Part shown: positions 1-11,925 of the stretch, in pieces
How positions within the stretch are numbered: position 1 is the first letter of the stretch
How the letters are laid out: each line of letters begins with the position of its first letter
NCBI RefSeq assembly: GCF_032854445.1
Contig: NC_088295.1
Coordinates: 6,328,501 to 6,392,500 of the forward strand
Length of the DNA stretch: 64,000 nt
Reading direction: 5' to 3'
Source: Liolophura sinensis
Taxonomy: Eukaryota > Mollusca > Polyplacophora > Chitonida > Chitonidae
Program-made: the position numbers and the translations under genes
The notes under the pieces: generated by a model
Seen by the model: only the letters and a program-made list of their open reading frames with translations
Database searches by the model: none
What the model was told of the DNA's origin: nothing

Positions 1-545
1 CCGGCAGACAACTTTTCTGGGATGTTGAGTGAAGGCCCTGGCAGACCACTTTTCTGGGAGTTGAGTGAAGGTCCTGCTAAACTACAATGTTGGTTGGCTG
101 GATGAGGGTCCTGCCAAACCACAATGTTGGTTGGCTGGATGAAGGTCCTGCCAAACTACAATGTTGGATGGCTGGACGAGGGTCCTGTAAAACCACAATG
201 CTGGTTGGATGGTTGAGGGTCCCGCCAAACCACAATGTTGGTTGGTTGGATGCAGGCCCTGCTAAAACACACTGATGGTTGGTTGGATGAGAGTCCCGCC
301 AAACCACAATGTTGGTTGGCTGGATGAGAGCCCTGCCAAACCATAATGCTGGTTGGTTGGCTGAAAGTCCTGTCAAACCAGAATCCTTGTTGGTTGGATG
401 ATGGTCCTGCTAAACCACAATGTTGGATGGTGTGCTGAAAATCCTGTAAAACCACAATGCTGGTTGGTTGGGTAAAAGTGCTGCAAAACCACAATTCTGG
501 TTGGTTGGGTAAAAGTCCTGTCAAACGACAATGCTGGTTTGGCTG
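1..545. repeat. 37-bp minisatellite
   Basis: About 14 imperfect tandem copies of a 37-bp unit, recognisable by the phrases GTTGGTTGG, CTGGATGA and CCTGCCAAACCACAAT. The window starts inside or very near the array, so its left edge is unknown. Short reading frames on both strands here are only translations of the repeat. Confidence 0.9.
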
Positions 546-828
546 AAGCATATGGCTAAACTAGAGGAAACGTTTCCCTTCAAACTATAGCTTTACATTT
601 ATACAAAGAATCATGTACTATATAAACGCTCACGAATAGCCTTACCTTTCTTAAAGAAAATATATTATGACCTTAAAATAAATAAAAAAAGAAGCAAAAT
701 ACTTGTGATCATAAAGTTCCCCTCGCATATCTGCAGCAACAGCGATGGACGCTGACAAGTGTTTACAGGTCACGTTTAGCACACGAGCATTGTATTTCTG
801 ACATGGAAATATAAATCAACATGAAACT
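546..828. other. AT-rich spacer, nothing recognised
   Basis: No repeat, RNA gene or coding frame could be supported in this stretch between the 37-bp array and a SINE. Confidence 0.6.
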
Positions 829-1135
829 AGTGAGTGAGTGAGTGCTTCGGTTTTAACATCGTACTTAACCATTTTTCTAAGGAATCCTTAGATGTAATGT
901 GCCTTCTTGTTGCAGGTCGGAATTCCATCGCTCTTTTACATAGTGTTGCTTCGCTGAGGTAAGTAAGGCGCTCCGCCCGAACCATTATACTCATAAGGGT
1001 CAATCAGTCGTTGCACTATCTCCTTCATGCTGAACGCTAGGCGAAGGAGTCGCAACTTCCTCTTTTAAGGTCGTAGGTGTGACTCGACAGAGGATGTACC
1101 CTGGATCTACCGCTCCCGAAGCGGACCCTCTACCA
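829..1135 (-). mobile_element. tRNA-derived SINE, family B, minus orientation
   Basis: On the + strand it begins with a GTGAGTGAGTGAGTGC tail and ends in a tRNA-like head around 1115-1135 (complement of a GAGGGTCCGCTTCGGGAGCGG-like stretch). It shares its tail, and the AACTTCCTC segment, with the copy at 11591-11925, which lies in the opposite orientation. The outermost tRNA-like bases are missing or diverged. Recognised as a mollusc-type SINE from general familiarity, not from a database search. Confidence 0.65.
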
Positions 1136-1351
1136 GCGTCAAACGCAGATAGACCCAGTGGTGATTTCAGAACCACACCATCAAAGTTAATGTGTATGTA
1201 GTCAGTTCAGCACAGCACCTAGCTATATCATACCCTACGCAACCATATACCATGAGAATCAAAAGTAAAGAAAACTTTATAGCCATTTCTATTGGAAATG
1301 AATGCCCATTGCCAATAATCCCCGCAGCATCAACTGTTAACTTCTTGGTTA

Positions 1352-1622
1352 TTTTTTTTTTTTTTTTTTTTGATTGGTGTTTTACGCCGTACTCAAGATT
1401 ATTTCACTTATACGACGGCGGCCAGCATTATGGTGGGTGGAAACCGGGCACAGCCCGGGGGAAACCCACGACCATCCGCAGGTTGCTGGCAGACCTTCCC
1501 ACGTACGGCCGGAGAGGAAGGCAGCATGAGCTGGTCTTGAACTCACAGCGACCGCATTGGTGAGAGGCTTCTGGGTCATTACGCTGCGCTAGCGCTTTAA
1601 CCGACTGAGCCACGGAGGCCCC
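1352..1622 (-). mobile_element. tRNA-derived SINE, family A, full length, minus orientation
   Basis: The + strand reads from a T-run through GATTGGTGTTTTACGCCGTA and the AAACCGGGCACAGCCCGGG stretch to a tRNA-like head ending GAGCCACGGAGGCCCC. On the minus strand the head has an A-box-like TGGCTCAGTCGG and a B-box-like GTTCAAG. An 11-bp target-site duplication TTGGTTATTTT flanks it (about 1345-1355 and 1623-1633), so this is a genuine retrotransposed copy. Confidence 0.85.
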
Positions 1623-1794
1623 TTGGTTATTTTACGGCAAACTACAAGGTTCAAAAGACTGGAAAAAAGCAAAACCTGGACGTTTCAAGGGGTAACTATA
1701 ATTTTATCCATTTCACGTCAATCAATGATGACACGGTAGAATGTCGTCTGCCGTTGACGTCACGACCTTTGTTGGGAAGTCAAACCCCATATAC

Positions 1795-1925
1795 GTATAC
1801 CACTCATGTATAGTTCATAGAGGGCCGTTCCAAGGAGATAATCGCAAGATCCAACCTAAAACAGCAGTTCCCAGAGACAAATGTAAGAAATAACATGTAA
1901 ATAGCAAATAAAGCCTGTAACTCCG
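1795..1925 (+). repeat. dispersed repeat shared with 50998-51135
   Basis: A segment of about 130 bp containing CGTTCCAAG, GATAATCGCAAGATCCA, AGACAAA and AAATAAAGCC in the same order as a segment at 50998-51135 inside the Maverick/Polinton remnant. It may be a piece of the same transposon family. It does not code. Confidence 0.6.
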
Positions 1926-2135
1926 TGGCCGAGGAGATTAGCATGCCAGCACGGCACAATGACTCAGGAGCCTCTCACAAATGCAGTCCCAGTGAGTTCA
2001 AGTCTAGCTCATGAAGGCTTCCTCTCCGGCTTTGCCCCGGCTTTCCTCACACTATAGTGCTGGAAGCCATCGTATAAGTGAAATATTCTGGAGAACAGCG
2101 TAAAACAGCAATCAAATAAATAAGTAAATATTAAC
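1919..2135 (+). mobile_element. diverged SINE, family A
   Basis: Shows the family A order: CTCCGTGGC head, AGGAGCCTCTCACAAATGC, GAGTTCAAGTC, GGCTTCCTCTCCGG, a shortened body, CGTATAAGTGAAATATTC and a (TAAA)n-type tail. It has many substitutions and an internal deletion compared with the copies at 24380 and 36401, so it is an older insertion. Confidence 0.75.
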
Positions 2136-3284
2136 CACTGGCTTACCATATGTTTCAACATTCACGACAACGTATATATTTTAGGTTTATATCTAAATTT
2201 TTCATTTTTAAAATCACACAGCCCGAGACAAAATCATATGTCACCGCAATCCGCATTGTGCATGACGTTGTATCTGAATACCTTCAGACGACGACCCCCG
2301 ACCATGTATTCTCCACAAGCATATAAGACCGCTCGACCACAAGCATATAAGATCTGCGCATCCCCAAAGCCTGGAATGCGCCATTCACTACTGACATCAT
2401 GTCTGAACAGTTATACCACTGCTGTTCTCCATATAGCTGATTTAGACGTCATTATTTCATCCGTGTTTAAATAGCCATAAGCACGCCAATGCAGCACTCT
2501 GTTATGAGAATACCGACGAACAAGCAACAATAAGCGATGATAAGCGCTTGAATCTGGAAATTCAGCCAACGCTGGCTGAGATAATTAAAGTGCTATTTTA
2601 TGGCGACTATCAAGCCTTTGATCAATGAGATCACGTGTTCCAGTCAACCTCCCACTGTTTGAGTCAAGAGATAGGACAAGAACAAGGCCAAATTCGCCCT
2701 GACTGTCTTTATATTAGGAGTAAAATACCGACAAAAGTGTTTACTATATGTCACTTGTTTACTGTAGTAAAAAAAAATGTGACAGAAATGTACAAAAACG
2801 AAAAACTTTTTTTAGTGTGTAAACAGTGTTGTTGGAGTGTTGCAATCATCTTGCTTGGATTTGGTGAATTAACATGTATGGACTTATCTATTTTTTTTGG
2901 CCTGAACTATCAAAAATGGATATAAATGACGCGCTTTAAACTAATGCTATATATCCCTTACATCATTACATCCTGCCATCATACAGAGTATTCCTTCATT
3001 CAAAAGTACAGTATTGCAGTTCTTATTACCAGATCTGTAAAAAAGATGTCGAAAAAAAGTGCAAATTACGCTTCACAAAATAGCTTACTTGTATAAGTCC
3101 ATTTTAACAACAACGTATATGCCTATATTAAGAATACAGGCTCAACGCAGAGGGGTATATATATATATGGAGATTTTTGGTAACACTGAATACAATATCA
3201 AGACATCGAGAGGCAATACATGGAAAAGCCCTGTGACATGTTCCGCTTCTCCATATGGAAGGGTGTGGATCTTGCAAATGTGAT
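2136..3284. other. intergenic spacer; two stray minisatellite half-units
   Basis: No gene is supported. At about 2310-2352 two copies of CCACAAGCATATAAGA occur 25-30 bp apart. They match half of the 30-bp unit of the array at 3285-3838 and may be its seed or an outlying relic. Confidence 0.5.
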
Positions 3285-3838
3285 GAAGCATACAACACAT
3301 AAACATAAGTGTAATCCCCACAAGCATACAGCACATAAGTGTAATCCCCACAAGCATACAACACATAATGGAATCTCTACAAGCATACAACACATAAATG
3401 TAATCTCAACAAGCATACAACTCATAAGTATAATCCCCACAAGCATACAACACATAAGTGTAATCCCCACAGGCATACAACACATAAATGTAATCTCAAC
3501 AAGCATACAACTCATAAGTGTAATCCCCACAAGCATACAACACATAATGGAATCTCCACAAGCATACAACACATAAATGTGATCTCCACAAGCATACAAC
3601 ACATAAGTGTAATCCCCACAAGCATACAACACATAATGGAATCTCCACCAGCATACAACACATAAATGTAATCTCCACAAACATACAACTCATAAGTGTA
3701 ATCCCCACAATCATACAACACATAATGGAATCTTCACAAGCATACAACACACAAGTGTAATCTCCACAAGCATACAACACATAAGTGGGATCTCCACGAG
3801 CATACAACACATAATGGACCCTCCACAAGCATACAACA
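3285..3838. repeat. 30-bp minisatellite
   Basis: About 18 copies of a 30-bp unit built from ACAACACATAA, GTGTAATCCCC and ACAAGCAT, with an alternative AATGGAATCTCC variant. The unit length is divisible by three, so both strands show artefactual 10-residue repeat peptides. Two variants alternate irregularly, which suggests small higher-order duplications. Confidence 0.92.
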
Positions 3839-4032
3839 CTGCTGTACGTCTACGTATCGTAAGCAGTATCATAGAAAGCTCTACAGAATGTTTTTGGCAA
3901 TTTATATGTAAAATGTCGCATTTCAAAAATCACATTTATAATTACATCATATTACTGAGGACCCATGCAAGTGCAGTGTCAAAGGGCAAGCAATGTACTA
4001 GGATATTTCAACTGGGCATAAAACTCTAATCA

Positions 4033-4316
4033 ACCGAATATATATTTATTTATTTGTTTATTTATTTATTTGATTGGTGTTTACGCCGTTCTCAAGAGCA
4101 CTTCACCTAGACGACGGCGGCCAGCATGAGGAAACAGGGACAGAGCCAAGGGGAAACCCACGATCATAGATATGTTTCAGGCATGCCTTCCCACGTACCA
4201 CTGGAGAAGGAGCTACATGTACCATGAGCTTGACGAACTCACAGCGACCGCATTGGTGAGAGCCTCCTGGGTCATTGCGCCGAGCTAATACGCTTACCAC
4301 TTCGGTTACGGCTGCC
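4033..4316 (-). mobile_element. SINE, family A, minus orientation, with (TTTA)n tail
   Basis: Starts with a TTTATTTATTTATTTGATTGG tail and runs through ACGCCGTTCTCAAGAGCA and CGACGGCGGCCAGCAT to a degraded tRNA-like head near 4300-4316. The central part is shortened and diverged relative to the full-length copy at 24380. Confidence 0.82.
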
Positions 4317-4958
4317 CTGAATCAGCGGAAAATACCGAAAAGATCTAATGTCAAATTGGAAGTATTCAATAATTAAGTAAATTTAACTGCAGCTTTCCAT
4401 AATATAAACATGACTCGAAAGTGTTAAATGAATAATGTATTGATCGATTCGATAGCCTTGCTGGTAGAATCGGAAGAATTAAGCACAATTAGATCACTTT
4501 ATATTGTCTTAGGGATTGTCAAGTAAACACTGTGAAAGAAATTTATTAGTTTTATTTGTTCTATTTTAACACATTATAAATCAGAAATGTTTCACTTATA
4601 TGACGGCGGTAGTAAAATTACTGTGAGCTGACACATATAGCTAACAAACCTTCTGACTAAAAATGCGGTCAAACCACCTTCTACTCTACTTGATTCGAAC
4701 ACGACACCTCCTTCAATACCCTGACAGTCAGAACACGACAGTATTTCATCTCAGCCTGTGGCTTTTCTAAAAGCCTCTGATGGTAGAAGAAGAAATTGGC
4801 TCCAGGAAACCAAATATGAGGGAACTCGAATTGGAAATAGTTATGATTGCAAAGTCTTACCTTAGGTGTTTCATTTTTGTCTGTTTAATAAGCATCGCCC
4901 TGTATATCCTACATTTTCCCAGCTTCAGAGCATACATATGTCCAGGCATAACTGGCCC
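4317..4958. other. intergenic spacer
   Basis: No gene is supported. A short ATGACGGCGG motif near 4600 looks like a remnant of SINE family A. A reading frame from 4780 runs straight into the 43-bp array and is not accepted as a gene. Confidence 0.5.
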
Positions 4959-7900
4959 ATATCATGTTATTACCCGTATCGTCTGTTCATATACCTGGTG
5001 TACACCATGTTATTACCCGTATCGCCTGCTCATATACCACGTGTACACCATGTTATTACCCGTATCGCCTGCTCATATACCACGTGTACACCATGTTATT
5101 ACCCATATCGCCTGCTCATATACCACGTGTACACCATGTTATTACCCGTATCGCCTGTCCACACCCTTGGTGTACACTATGTTATTACCTGTATCCTATG
5201 CTCATATACCTGGTGTACACCATTTTATTACCCGTATCCTCTGATCATATACCTGGTGTACCCCATATTATTACCGGTATCGTCTGTTCACATACCTGAT
5301 GTACACCATGTTAATACCCATATCGCCTGTTCGTATACCTGTTGTACACCATGTTAACACCAATATCGCCTGTTCATTTACCATCTTATCACCAGTATCG
5401 AATGTACATACACCTGGTGTACAACATGCTATTGCACGCATCCGCTGTTGGTATACGTATTGCCCGTATCGCCTGTTCATATACCTGGTGTAGATCATGT
5501 TATTACCCGCATCGTCTGTTCATACACCTGGTGTCCACCATGTTATTGCCCGTATCGACTATTCATATACCTGATGCCCACCATGTTATTACCCTTTTCC
5601 CAAGTCCATATACCTGGTGTACACCATCTTATTACCCGTATCCTCTTTTAATATACCTGGTGTACACCATGTTATTACCCGTATCGCCTCTTCATATACC
5701 TGTACACCTGGTGCCCACTATGTCATTGCCCCTAATCCCTGCTCATATACCTGATGTCCACCATGTTATTACCCTTTTCCCAAGTCCATACACCTGGTGT
5801 ACACCATGATATTACCCGTATTGTCTGTTCATATACCTGATGTACACCATGTTAATACTCATAGCGCCTGTTTAATTACCTGGTTACTACCATGTTATAA
5901 GCCGTATCGTTTGTTCCTATTTCTGGTGTACACCATGTTAACACCATATCGTCTGATCATATACCAGGTGAACACTACGTTATTACACGTATCACCTGTT
6001 GGTATACTTGATGTTCACCATTTTATTACCCGTATGCCTGTTAATACACCTGGTGACCACCATGTTATTGCCACTTCTGCCTGTTCACATACGTGATGCT
6101 CACCATGTTATTACCGGTATCGATTGTTCATATACCTGGTGCCCACCATGTTATTACCCGTATCGCCTGTTCACATACCTGACATCCACCATGTTATTAC
6201 CGGTATCGATTGTTCATATACCTGGTGCCCACCATGTTTTTACCCGTATCGCCTGTCCATATTCCTTATCGCCTCTTCATATACCTAGTGTCCACAATGT
6301 TTTTACTCGTATCGCATGCTCATATAGCTGGTATACACCATGTTGTTACCCGTATCGATTGTTCATATAACTTGTGCCCACCATGTTATTACCCTTACCA
6401 CCTGTCCATATACCTGGTGTCCACCATGTTAATACGGATATCACCTGTTTATATACCCGGTGTACACCAAATTATCATCAACTGTTCACGTGCCTGGTGT
6501 AAACCATGTTACTACCCATATCGGCTGTTCATATACCTGGTGCCCACCATGTTATTGCCCCTACTGAATGTTGGTATACCTAATATCAACCATGTTCTTA
6601 CCCGTGTCGTCTGTTCATATACCAGGTGTACACCATGTTTTTACCCGTATTGCCTGTTTATATACGTGATGCTCACCATGTTATTACACGTAACCCCTGT
6701 TCATATACCTAGTGCCCACCATGTTATTACCCATATCGTCTGTTCATATACCTTGTGCCCACCATGATATTACACGTAACACCTGTTCATATACCTGGTG
6801 CCCATCATGTTATTACCCGTACCGTCTGTTCATATACCTTGTGCCCACCATGATATTACACGTAACACCTGTTCATATACCTGGTGCCCATCATGTTATT
6901 ACCCATACCACCTGTTTATATACATGGTGTAACCATGTTATTACCCATATCGTCTGTTCATATACCAGGTGTACACCATGTTATCACCCGTACCATCTGT
7001 TCATATACCTTGTGCTCACCATGGTTATACCCATTTCGCCTGTTCATATTCCTGGTGTACACCATGTTTTTACCCGTACCGCCTGTTCATATACTTTGTG
7101 CCCATGATGTTATTAGCGTGTGGTTTGTTTATATACCTGGTCTCCATTATGTTATTACCCATATCGTCTGTTTATATACCAGGTGTACACCATGTTATCA
7201 CCCCTACCATCTGTTCATATACCTGGTGTCCACCATGGTTATACCCTTATCGCCTGTTCATATTTCTGGTGCACACCATGTTTTTACCCGTACCGCCTGT
7301 TCATATACTTTGTGCCCATGATGTTATTAGCGTGTGGTTTGTTTATATACCTGGTCTCCATTATGTTATTACCCATATCGTCTGTTTATATACCAGGTGT
7401 ACACCATGTTATCACCCCTACCATCTGTTCATATACCTTGTGCCCACCATGGTTATACCCTTATCGCCTGTTAATATTTCTGGTGTACACCGTGTTTTTA
7501 CCCGTACCGCCTGTTCATATACCTTGTGCCCATCATGTTATTAGCGTGTGGTTTGTTTATATACCTGGTGTAAACCATGTTATTACCCGTACCATCTGTT
7601 CATATACCTTGTGCCCATCATGGTTATACCCTTATGGCCTGTTAATATTCCTGGTGTACACCATGTATTTACCTGTACCGCCTGTTCATATACTTTGTGT
7701 CCACCATATTATTACTGGTATCGCTTGTATTTGTACTTGGTGTACACTATGTTATTGCCCGTATCGCCAGTTTATATACTTGCTGTACAACAAATTAGCA
7801 CCGTATTGCCTGTTCATATACCTGATCTACACCAAATTCTGCCCTGCATTACCTGTTTATATAGCTGGTGTACACAAAATTATCACCATGTCGCCTGTCC

Positions 7901-7985
7901 TTATACCTGGTGTGCACCAAATTATCACCCATATCGCCTGTTTATATACTTGGTAAACATCATGTTATTACCCCTTTCGTCAGTT
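4959..7985. repeat. 43-bp minisatellite, part 1 of a composite array
   Basis: About 70 copies of a 43-bp unit read as ATGTTATTACCCGTATCGCC, TGTTCATATACC, TGGTGTACACC. Because 43 is not a multiple of three, each reading frame meets the unit in rotating phase, and because the unit holds no stop in any + phase, long overlapping frames of up to 278 codons appear in all three. Between about 7116 and 7760 a block of five units (about 215 bp, starting GCGTGTGGTTTGTTTATA) is repeated at 7116, 7331 and 7547, a higher-order duplication. Confidence 0.95.
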
Positions 7986-10735
7986 GATATTCCTGCATCT
8001 GGATTGTCCATATACCTGGTATCTACCGTGTTACTTCATATGGGTTGTCCATACACCTGGTGTCTACAATACCTCACCTGGATTGTCTGTCCATATACCT
8101 GGTGTCTGCCATGTTACCTCACCTGGATTGTCTGTTCATATACCTGGTGTCTACCATTTTATTTTGCTGGATTGTCCATATAGCTGGTGCCTACCATGTA
8201 ACTTCATCTGGATTGTCCAAATACCTCGTGCGTACCATGTTACTTTATCTGGATTGCTTGTCCATATACCTGGTGTCTACCACGTAACTTCATCTGGATT
8301 GTCCATATACCTGGTGTCTACCACGTAACTTTATCTGGATTGTCCATATACCTCGTGCCTACCGTGTTACTTTATCTGGATTGCTTGTCCATATACCTGG
8401 TGTCTACCATGTTACTTTATGTGGATTGTCCATATACCTGGTGTCTACCATGTTACTTTATGTGGATTGTCCATATACCTTGTGCCTACCATGTAATTTC
8501 ATCTAGATCGTCCATATACCTGGTGTCTACCATTTTATTTATCTAGTTTGTCCATATACCTTGTGCCTACTATGTTACTTTATCTGGATTGCTTATCCAT
8601 ATACGTAGTGTCTGCCATTTTACTTCATCTGGATTGCTTGTCCACATACCTGGAGTCTACCATGTAACTTCATCTGGATTGTCTATATACCTGGTGTCTA
8701 CCATGTTACTTTATCTGGATTGTCCACATACCTAGTGGCTACCATGTAACTTTATCTGGATTGTCCATATACCTGGTGTCTACTATGTTACTTTATGTGG
8801 ATTGTCCATATACCTGGTGTCTACCGTGTTACTTTATGTGGATTGTCCATATACCTGGTGTCTACCATGTTACTTTATGTGGATTGTCCATATACCTGGT
8901 ATCTACCGTGTTACTTTATCTGGATTGTCCATATACCTTTTGTCTACCGTGTTACTTTATGTGGATTGTCCATATACCTGGTGTCTACCATGTTACTTAT
9001 CTGGATTGTCCACATACCTGGTGTCTACAGTGTTACTTTATGTGGATTGTCCATATACCTGGTGTCTACCGTGTTACTTTATCTGGATTGTCCATATACC
9101 TGGTGTCTACCGTGTTACTTTATCTGGATTGTCCACATACCTGGTGTTTACCGTGTTACTTTATGTGGATTGTCCATATACCTGGTGTCTACCGTGTTAC
9201 TTTATCTGGATTGTCCATATACCTGGTGTCTACCATGTTACTTTATGTGGATTGTCCATATACCTGGTGTCTACCATGTTACTTTATGTGGATTGTCCAT
9301 ATACCTGGTGTCTACCGTGTTACTTTATGTGGATTGTCCATATACCTGGTGTCTACCGTGTTATTTCATCTGGATTGTCCATATACCTGGTGTCTACCAT
9401 GTTACTTCATGTGGATTGTCCATATACCTGGTGGCTACCATGTTTCTTCATCTGGATTGCCTTTCCACATACCTGTTGTCTACCATGTTACTTTATCTGG
9501 ATTGCTTGTCCATACACCTGGTGCCTACCGTGTTACTTTATGTGGATTGCTTGTCCATATACCTGGTGTCTACCGTGTTACTTTATGTGGATTGTCCATA
9601 TACCTGCTGTCTACCGTGTTACTTTATCTGGATTGTCCATATACCTGCTGTCTACCGTGTTACTTTATCTGGATTGTCCATATACCTGGTGTCTACCGTG
9701 TTATTTCATCTGGATTGTCCATATACCTGGTGTCTACCATGTTACTTCATGTGGATTGTCCATATACCTGGTGGCTACCATGTTACTTCATCTGGATTGC
9801 CTTTCCACATACCTGTTGTCTACCATGTTACTTTATCTGGATTGCTTGTCCATACACCTGGTGCCTACCGTGTTACTTTATGTGGATTGCTTGTCCATAT
9901 ACCTGGTGTCTACCGTGTTACTTTATGTGGATTGTCCATATATCTGCTGTCTACCGTGTTACCTTATCTAGATTGTCCATATACCTGGTGTCTACCGTGT
10001 TACTTTATCTGGATTGTCCATATACCTGGTGTCTACCGTGTTACTTTATCTGGATTGTCCATATACCTGGTGTCTACCGTGTTACTTTATCTGGATTGTC
10101 CATATACCTGGTGTCTACCGTGTTACTTTATGTGGATTGTCCATATACCTGGTGTCTACCATGTTACTTTATGTGGATTGTCCATATACCTGGTGTCTGC
10201 CGTGTTATTTCATCTGGATTGTCCATATACCTGGTGTCTACCATGTTACTTTATGTGGATTGTCCGTATACCTGGTGTCTGCCGTGTTATTTCATCTGGA
10301 TTGTCCATATACCTGGTGGCTACCGTGTTACTTTATGTGGATTGTCCATATACCTGGTGTCTACCGTGTTACTTTATCTGGATTGTCCATATACCTGCTG
10401 TCTACCGTGTTACTTTATCTGGATTGTCCATATACCTGGTGTCTACCATGTTACCTTATCTGGATTGTCCATATACCTGGTGTCTACCGTGTTACTTTAT
10501 CTGGATTGTCCATATACCTGGTGTCTACCATGTTACTTTATGTGGATTGTCCATATACCTAGTGTCTACCATGTTACTTTATGTGGATTGTCCATATACC
10601 TGGTGTCTACCATGTTACTTTATGTGGATTGTCCATATACCTGGTGGCTACCGTGTTACTTTATCTGGATTGTCCACATACCTGGTGTTTACTATGTTAC
10701 TTTATCTGGATTGCTTGCCCATATTCTGTTTAAAC
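7986..10735. repeat. 41-bp minisatellite, part 2 of the composite array
   Basis: About 66 copies of a 41-bp unit read as TTACTTTATCTGGATTGTCC, ATATACCTGG, TGTCTACCATG. It shares TCCATATACCTGGTGT and ACCATGTTA with the 43-bp unit upstream, so one evolved from the other. Copies are far more alike than in the 43-bp part. A block of about 340 bp beginning near 9361 is repeated beginning near 9701, including the rarer GGATTGCCTTTCCACATACC variant. Overlapping + frames of 659, 663 and 389 codons are by-products of a unit without stops. Confidence 0.95.
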
Positions 10736-11590
10736 GGTAAACCTGGTAAGAGTTGTGGATGTAATGTTGACTACATGACTAAATAAATTTCACCTCGGGC
10801 TTGTAATAACATTAGGATGAAATGCAAGGGCTTTATATAAAAAACGCATTTACAGTTGTTTTAGCGGATCTCATTTTTAAGCCAGGTGAGGTATTACTGC
10901 ATTGACACTATCTGAAGCTGTGTTCTTTTTTTCGCGCAGTTATGTCCCCTGAGCTATAGACCTGAACGCGAGGGTGGATTTACAAGAGCTGTTCACTCAA
11001 AATGTGGGCGAAAGGCGACGAAAACGCGATGAGCAAGCTATATCGTATCTTTGACAGCTGAGATTTACTATTTCATAAATTTATAAACCTGACCAACAAC
11101 TAAACAAATGAAATAGTGTTATTTTTTTAATTGTTTTCTGGGTCGTGAAATAGTTTTGATGTTACATTACTAATTGGGTATAATTGCATTCCAAACAACA
11201 GTTAAATGCGATATTTTATTCCAATTTGGGTCACAATACACTGTTTACAATTTCTATTTGTACACACAATGTTTTGCTGTATTTATTTTATTTTATTATA
11301 TTTATTTTAGTTTTTATTTTTTTGAGTATTTATTTTAGAGGTAAATGCAGTAGATCTACAAAAGCACGTCATACAAACACTAGTACATGCTGTAGCTTTA
11401 CAACATTGATATGGCATCAAATCACGTACGCTCATCTCAACTGTAACTTTGCAAAATATTGGTGCATATTGGATTGCTGTTTATACCGTTGCAGCATTTT
11501 AACTGTGAAAAACCATGATGGGATGTTGGAGTTCTTATAAGGACATCGTACTTATGTTAACAACGCCACTCATGAGACTAGAGCATGACC
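10736..11590. other. intergenic, AT-rich, nothing recognised
   Basis: Ordinary AT-rich sequence after the array. The frame at 11184-11540 has low-complexity, AT-driven composition and no recognisable domain. Confidence 0.55.
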
Positions 11591-11925
11591 GTCCCCGATA
11601 GCTCAGTTGGTAGAGCGACCCAGGGCTGACTTTAGATCTGTATCAAAAGTCAGTCCTGGGTCGGGTCACACCTAAGTCCTCAAACGAGGAAGTTTTCTCG
11701 ATTGACGTTCACCTGTAAGGGGATAGTGCAATCATTGGTTGACCCATGTTGGGTGAGTCGTCTCAGTAAAGCAGCACTAGTTAAAAGAGTGGTGGAAATT
11801 CGTCATGCAGCAAGGAGGCACATTACACGTACATGTATCTTAGAACTCATTCGTTGTCATATGACTGAAAAATTGTTTAGTTACGACGTTAAACCCTAAG
11901 CACCCTCTCACTCACTCAGAAGAGA
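11591..11925 (+). mobile_element. tRNA-derived SINE, family B, with internal hairpin
   Basis: The head GTCCCCGATAGCTCAGTTGG carries an A-box-like element followed by TAGAGCG, as in a tRNA. The tail ends in TTAAACCC...CTCACTCACTCA, the complement of the GTGAGTGAGTGAGTG end of the copy at 829. Where the anticodon arm should follow there is a near-perfect inverted repeat (11617-11662). It is not a functional tRNA gene because the anticodon arm and acceptor 3' half are not tRNA-like. Confidence 0.72.
11617..11662 (+). repeat. 17-bp-stem hairpin inside the SINE head
   Basis: GACCCAGGGCTGACTTT pairs with AAAGTCAGTCCTGGGTC across a loop of about 12 bases; the only departure from perfect pairing is one G-T wobble. 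It occupies the position of the anticodon arm in the tRNA-like head. Confidence 0.8.

Noticed and set aside
77-551. Minus-strand frames with SNQPTLWFGR-like repeats
   Set aside because: Translation of the 37-bp minisatellite; equally open frames occur on the other strand.
3198-3680. 160-codon minus-strand frame with 10-residue repeats
   Set aside because: Translation of the 30-bp minisatellite, whose unit length is a multiple of three.
4780-7956. Series of 100-278-codon frames with Cys/Tyr/His-rich peptides
   Set aside because: Products of the 43-bp minisatellite; frames overlap each other and end wherever a unit mutates.
8761-10786. Overlapping reading frames of 659, 663 and 389 codons
   Set aside because: All three forward frames are open at once because the 41-bp unit has no stop codon. 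There is no start context, domain, intron signal or conservation beyond the repeat.
11591-11665. Possible tRNA gene
   Set aside because: Only the A-box half is tRNA-like. The anticodon arm is replaced by a long hairpin and the segment continues as a SINE.
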